A stretch of 16,663 bases of DNA, from contig CACYZS010000018.1 in NCBI GenBank assembly GCA_902778985.1, positions 1 to 16,663 of the forward strand. Direction: 5' to 3'. Under the pieces are notes generated by a model that worked only from the letters and a program-made list of their open reading frames with translations, searched no databases and had not been told where the DNA came from. The DNA comes from an uncultured Ruminococcus sp. (GTDB lineage Bacteria > Bacillota > Clostridia > Oscillospirales > CAG-272). The translations under genes and the position numbers were made by a program. Positions 13,948-16,663 of the stretch are shown piece after piece; positions within the stretch are counted from its first letter, which is position 1; each line of letters begins with the position of its first letter.

Positions 13948-14961
13948 TTATTCGTTTTCGTTTCCCGCGTCGGTTTCGATCGCGGCGACCGCCTCACGGA
14001 ACTCGGTACGCGGTCTTCTTCTGCGGCGGCGCGGTCTTGCGCTCCCCGCTTCCTCGGTAAGACGGGCGCGGATCTTCTGTTCGGTCGCCTCGTCCAGGGT
14101 GCGGAGCGTCCGGCGGACGCGGAAGGTGTCGTTGAGATTGCGCGCGATGCGGAGATCGAGCAGGAGTTTTCCGTGGTTGGGGCAATTCAGCATCCTCAGG
14201 TACTTCTGCCCTTTCATGTGCACCATACGCTCGCTCGTTTCGAGCGCCTCTTGGCAGAGGGGGCACGTCGGCTCGGCGACGGCGGGATCGTGGACCGCCT
14301 CGTACGCGGTGCGATATCCCGTCTGTCCGACGTCGGCGTCGCCCGATACGTCGGAGATCAGTACCCCGTCGGAGAGGTCGTTCGTGCGGTCGTATTCGGC
14401 GACCCCCTTCGGGACGTCGAGTTTCTGCGCCACGAGGGCGGTGAAGTAAGCGTCGTTCAGCGCGTCGTGCGCCGGAAGGTTCTGCGGGAGACCGAATTGC
14501 TCCATCACGAATTCCAGCGAACGCTGTTTGTGAGAGCCGTCGGTCTGGCGGTTATAGATCTTCTGGAGGTCGTACACCCGGTGCAGCCAGCCGCCGTCCA
14601 CGCCCTGCGCGCGAAAATTGTCTTCCAGCATCGGGATATCGTCGGGTCCCCAGGTGAGGAATGCGTAATCCTCCCCGCACCAGCGGCGGAAACTCTCCGA
14701 CGCCTCTGGAAGCGGAAGTCCGAGATCGATCATCTCCTGCGTGATCCCGGTCAACTTCTCGACGTGGCGGTTGATCCGCCGGAAGAAGCGGGGGCGGACG
14801 ATCACGCTGTAACTCCCGACGATTTTCATGGTCGCGTCGAGTTTCACCGCGCCGATCTGAATGACTTCCCCGCGCAGGCGCGTCCCGAGGCGCTTCTGCA
14901 CCGCCTCGAGTTGCTCGGGGTACGCCTGGTTCCACTCCAGGTCAAGCGATATGTAGTCCAT
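13948..14961 (-). CDS. DEDDh-family 3'-5' exonuclease with C-terminal zinc-ribbon-like extension
   Basis: 337 residues. Residues 1-180 are a DEDDh exonuclease domain of the RNase T/DnaQ type: DLEW (D7, E9), WGPDD (D107), and H165-x4-D170 in PAHDALNDAYFTA. The target (DNA or RNA) cannot be told. After about residue 215 there is an extension with C233-x2-C236 and C260-x2-H263, a plausible zinc ribbon, and then a basic RPRRRRRRPR tail (309-318), both suggesting nucleic-acid binding. The ATG at 14959-14961 follows AAAGGA by about 8 nt and directly starts the fold (MDYISLDLEW). A longer frame to 15072 would begin upstream of the promoter. It is monocistronic, with its own promoter and terminator. 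Confidence 0.88.
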   Translation of the reverse strand: MDYISLDLEWNQAYPEQLEAVQKRLGTRLRGEVIQIGAVKLDATMKIVGSYSVIVRPRFFRRINRHVEKLTGITQEMIDLGLPLPEASESFRRWCGEDYAFLTWGPDDIPMLEDNFRAQGVDGGWLHRVYDLQKIYNRQTDGSHKQRSLEFVMEQFGLPQNLPAHDALNDAYFTALVAQKLDVPKGVAEYDRTNDLSDGVLISDVSGDADVGQTGYRTAYEAVHDPAVAEPTCPLCQEALETSERMVHMKGQKYLRMLNCPNHGKLLLDLRIARNLNDTFRVRRTLRTLDEATEQKIRARLTEEAGSARPRRRRRRPRTEFREAVAAIETDAGNENE

Positions 14962-15031
14962 AGTTCGTTCCTTTACTCGGTGTTCGTCCGCCGTCGACGG
15001 AAAGCGAAAAACGGCGGTCGCACGAACAGGT

Positions 15032-15060
15032 ATTATAGCACAGGATGCGCCGGATTGCAA
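15032..15060 (-). promoter_or_regulatory. Promoter of the DEDDh exonuclease gene
   Basis: TTGCAA (15055-15060), a 17-nt spacer, and TATAAT (15032-15037) with an extended -10 TGC on the - strand. The predicted start is near 15025, giving a leader of about 64 nt. Confidence 0.8.
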
Positions 15061-15078
15061 GTGCCGGAGCAAAAAAGG

Positions 15079-16663
15079 TCAGTCGCCGCCCCCCTCGTCC
15101 GCCTCTCTGCCCTCGTATTTGCGGCAGATGGCAGCCATCTTGCAGAATTTGCAGAGGTCGCTGCCGGGAGACGCGCGGAAGCGTCCGCTCCGCATCGTCT
15201 TCGCGTCGGTGCGAAGGTTCTCCTCGATCCGCTCGAGCGTGGTCGCGAACTCCGCCTCGGTCAAGAACACCTTCGGCTTTTCGGGTTTGGCTTCGTCGGT
15301 TGCGGCGTTCTTCTCTTCGCCCTCCGCGTCGCTCTTTTTCGCCTTGTCCCGGTCGCTGAGTTCCGATAGGAACTTGTGTTCCGGGGTGTCGTCGAGCGCC
15401 GCCAGCACGGCGTCGTCGTCCAGATAGCACCCGCTGTGCCACATCGCCTTATCCGTCTTTGCCTCGGCTTCCCCGCTCTTCGGAAAATGGTCGATCCGCG
15501 GCTTCTCGGTCTCCACGTGGACGTAGCGGACGGCGGCGGGGTGGATCCTGTCTTCGGAGACCCCGAGACGCTTGAAAAACGCGGGGTTCCGGTTCTTCAA
15601 AAGAGCGAAGAGGTAAAGGAGCAACTGCGGGCTGTCGCCCTCTTCGATCTTCCCGAGGTTCAGTTTGTCGTCCCCGGTCTTGTAATCGACGATGCTGACG
15701 TAGACGTCGTCCCCGATCTTTGCCAGGTCGATCCGGTCGACCGTGCCGTCGATATAGAACTCCCCGCCGTCCTCCCCGTTCTCGTCGGGAATGGTAACGC
15801 GGAGCGCCGTGGGCGCGTCGCCGATCGGTTTTTCCGTGGCGTCGAACTCCAGTTTGAGTTCGGTCGCGACCGGCTCGAACGCGCTGTGATCGAGTTCGGC
15901 TTGGAACCGGGCAAGCAGACGGTTCGCCGTCCCCTCCAGTTCGTGAAACAGGTATTCGGTCTGCGGCGTCAGATCAAGACCGATCCCGGCAAGGTGCCGC
16001 TTCGTGAAGTCCGCCGTGTACCCGGCGATCTGCTCTTCGGTCTTCGATACCCGTTTCCCGCCCGCGGGCGGCGTGAAGAAGTCCTCGAACAGGGCGTGGA
16101 AATAGGAGCCGACGTCGTTGGCGCGGACCTTCACCGCCTGATTGACTTTCAGGTGGAGCACCTTGTCGAAGAAATAGGAGAACGGACAGCCGTGGAAAAC
16201 GTCGAGACGGCTGTGCGACAGTTTCATTTTCTCGGGGAACAGCACGGCTGCAAGTTCGGGCGAGATCTCGCAGTTGAGGTTCGAGATCGGCGCCTTCGCC
16301 GCGCGAACGACCGCCTTCCCTTCCTCGGTCTCGGAGAGTTTCTTTTCGAGCGCGGGGAAAAGCGGGTCGCCGATCAGCGTGCCGACGTTCGCGAGCGCCT
16401 CTCCCTTCGAGCGGATCAGTTCGGTCGGGTTCATGTCCGAGACCTTGACCTTTTTGATCCCCTCCGGGAGCAGTTGCGTCATGCGTTTGACGGCGTGCGA
16501 GGGGGTACATTCGGTTTTGAGATCGGTCGCCAGCATATTGGTCAGGACCGTGACCGAAACGGTCGGCGCGGTCAGGGCGCGCAAAAAGCCGAAGAGCCGG
16601 CGCGAGGCGCGGAGTTTTTTCGTCCCGCCGAGTTCCAGCCCGCATTTTTGCAGTCGGTCGCGG
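15079..16663 (-). CDS. addB: ATP-dependent nuclease subunit B (AddB), C-terminal part, cut by the window edge
   Basis: About 527 residues are visible; the frame is open to the right edge, so the true start lies outside and a TTG at 16582-16584 is not the start. AddB pairs with AddA to process double-strand breaks for RecA-dependent repair. Counting from codon 16584: SHSRLDVFHGCPFSYFF carries the first iron-sulfur cysteine (C133); GSYFHALFEDFF (H163), DGTVDRID (D283) and DYKTG (D300, K302) are the RecB-type nuclease motifs; CKFCKMAAIC gives the other three cysteines (478, 481, 487). The split C...CxxCx5C iron-sulfur staple around a nuclease domain is the AddB signature. A Lys/Glu/Ala-rich charged segment (about 409-438) lies between the nuclease core and the last cysteines. 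No clear hairpin terminator follows; only a T6 run just past the stop. addA is not visible. Confidence 0.9.
   Translation of the reverse strand, partial: RDRLQKCGLELGGTKKLRASRRLFGFLRALTAPTVSVTVLTNMLATDLKTECTPSHAVKRMTQLLPEGIKKVKVSDMNPTELIRSKGEALANVGTLIGDPLFPALEKKLSETEEGKAVVRAAKAPISNLNCEISPELAAVLFPEKMKLSHSRLDVFHGCPFSYFFDKVLHLKVNQAVKVRANDVGSYFHALFEDFFTPPAGGKRVSKTEEQIAGYTADFTKRHLAGIGLDLTPQTEYLFHELEGTANRLLARFQAELDHSAFEPVATELKLEFDATEKPIGDAPTALRVTIPDENGEDGGEFYIDGTVDRIDLAKIGDDVYVSIVDYKTGDDKLNLGKIEEGDSPQLLLYLFALLKNRNPAFFKRLGVSEDRIHPAAVRYVHVETEKPRIDHFPKSGEAEAKTDKAMWHSGCYLDDDAVLAALDDTPEHKFLSELSDRDKAKKSDAEGEEKNAATDEAKPEKPKVFLTEAEFATTLERIEENLRTDAKTMRSGRFRASPGSDLCKFCKMAAICRKYEGREADEGGGD

Noticed and set aside
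14962..15072. Longer N-terminus of the DEDDh exonuclease
   Set aside because: The extension runs through the promoter at 15032-15060 and adds nothing like a conserved domain.
15061..15078. Possible terminator after addB (T6 run)
   Set aside because: A T-run follows the stop codon, but I could not find a convincing hairpin in front of it.
13849..15369. 506-codon open frame on the + strand opposite the exonuclease gene and addB
   Set aside because: It crosses a terminator, a promoter and two motif-bearing genes on the - strand; no domain is recognisable.
1..16663. CRISPR array, tRNA, rRNA, insertion sequence or attachment site
   Set aside because: No regularly spaced repeats, no transposase or integrase motifs, and no RNA-gene signature were found by eye. 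The only tandem repeats are the 35-bp and 21-bp ones reported.

Overview
This 16.7-kb window looks like chromosomal DNA of a GC-rich (roughly 60% by eye, not computed) Gram-positive bacterium of the Firmicutes, most likely an uncultivated Clostridia-type lineage. The evidence is the housekeeping gene order yicC-remA-rpoZ-priA-def-fmt-rsmB-rlmN-rsgA, the presence of RemA (a Firmicutes-type regulator), an AddB-type recombination nuclease, strong AGGAGG-like ribosome binding sites, and consensus sigma-A promoters with 17-bp spacers. No tRNA, rRNA, CRISPR array, insertion sequence or phage gene was seen.

Layout. Positions 1-624 (+) hold the 3' end of an ABC-2-type membrane permease. It converges on a 439-residue Mrr-type restriction-endonuclease-like protein (692-2011, -) across a terminator that works in both directions. 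A divergent intergenic region (2012-2254) carries two consensus promoters whose -35 boxes sit in copies of the same 12-bp sequence. The right-hand promoter drives a secreted calcineurin-like phosphoesterase with fibronectin-III-like and LamG-like domains. A perfect 35-bp tandem duplication at 4291-4360 breaks this gene, so the reading frame stops at 4366 and the second half of the LamG domain (to 4680) is out of frame. A bidirectional terminator lies at 4692-4725.

From 13798 down to 4728 (-) runs what appears to be one transcription unit of ten genes: nrdR, yicC, remA, rpoZ, priA, def, fmt, rsmB, rlmN, rsgA. Gaps are of at most about 50 nt, and several junctions overlap (ATGA, TGATG, GTGA). 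It groups ribonucleotide reductase control, RNA turnover, the RNA polymerase omega subunit, replication restart, protein N-terminal maturation, rRNA methylation and small-subunit assembly. Compared with the Bacillus subtilis version of this cluster, gmk, coaBC, prpC and prkC are absent from their usual places.

Upstream lies a monocistronic DEDDh exonuclease with a zinc-ribbon-like, Arg-rich C-terminal extension (13948-14961, -), which has its own promoter and terminator. The window ends inside addB (15079 to the right edge, -), of which the C-terminal iron-sulfur nuclease domain is visible.

Most of the window is ordinary core genome. The points most worth a second look are the duplication that splits the phosphoesterase gene, the architecture of the Mrr-like protein and its shared divergent control region, the contracted housekeeping cluster, and the extended exonuclease. 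I found no convincing new multi-gene system.
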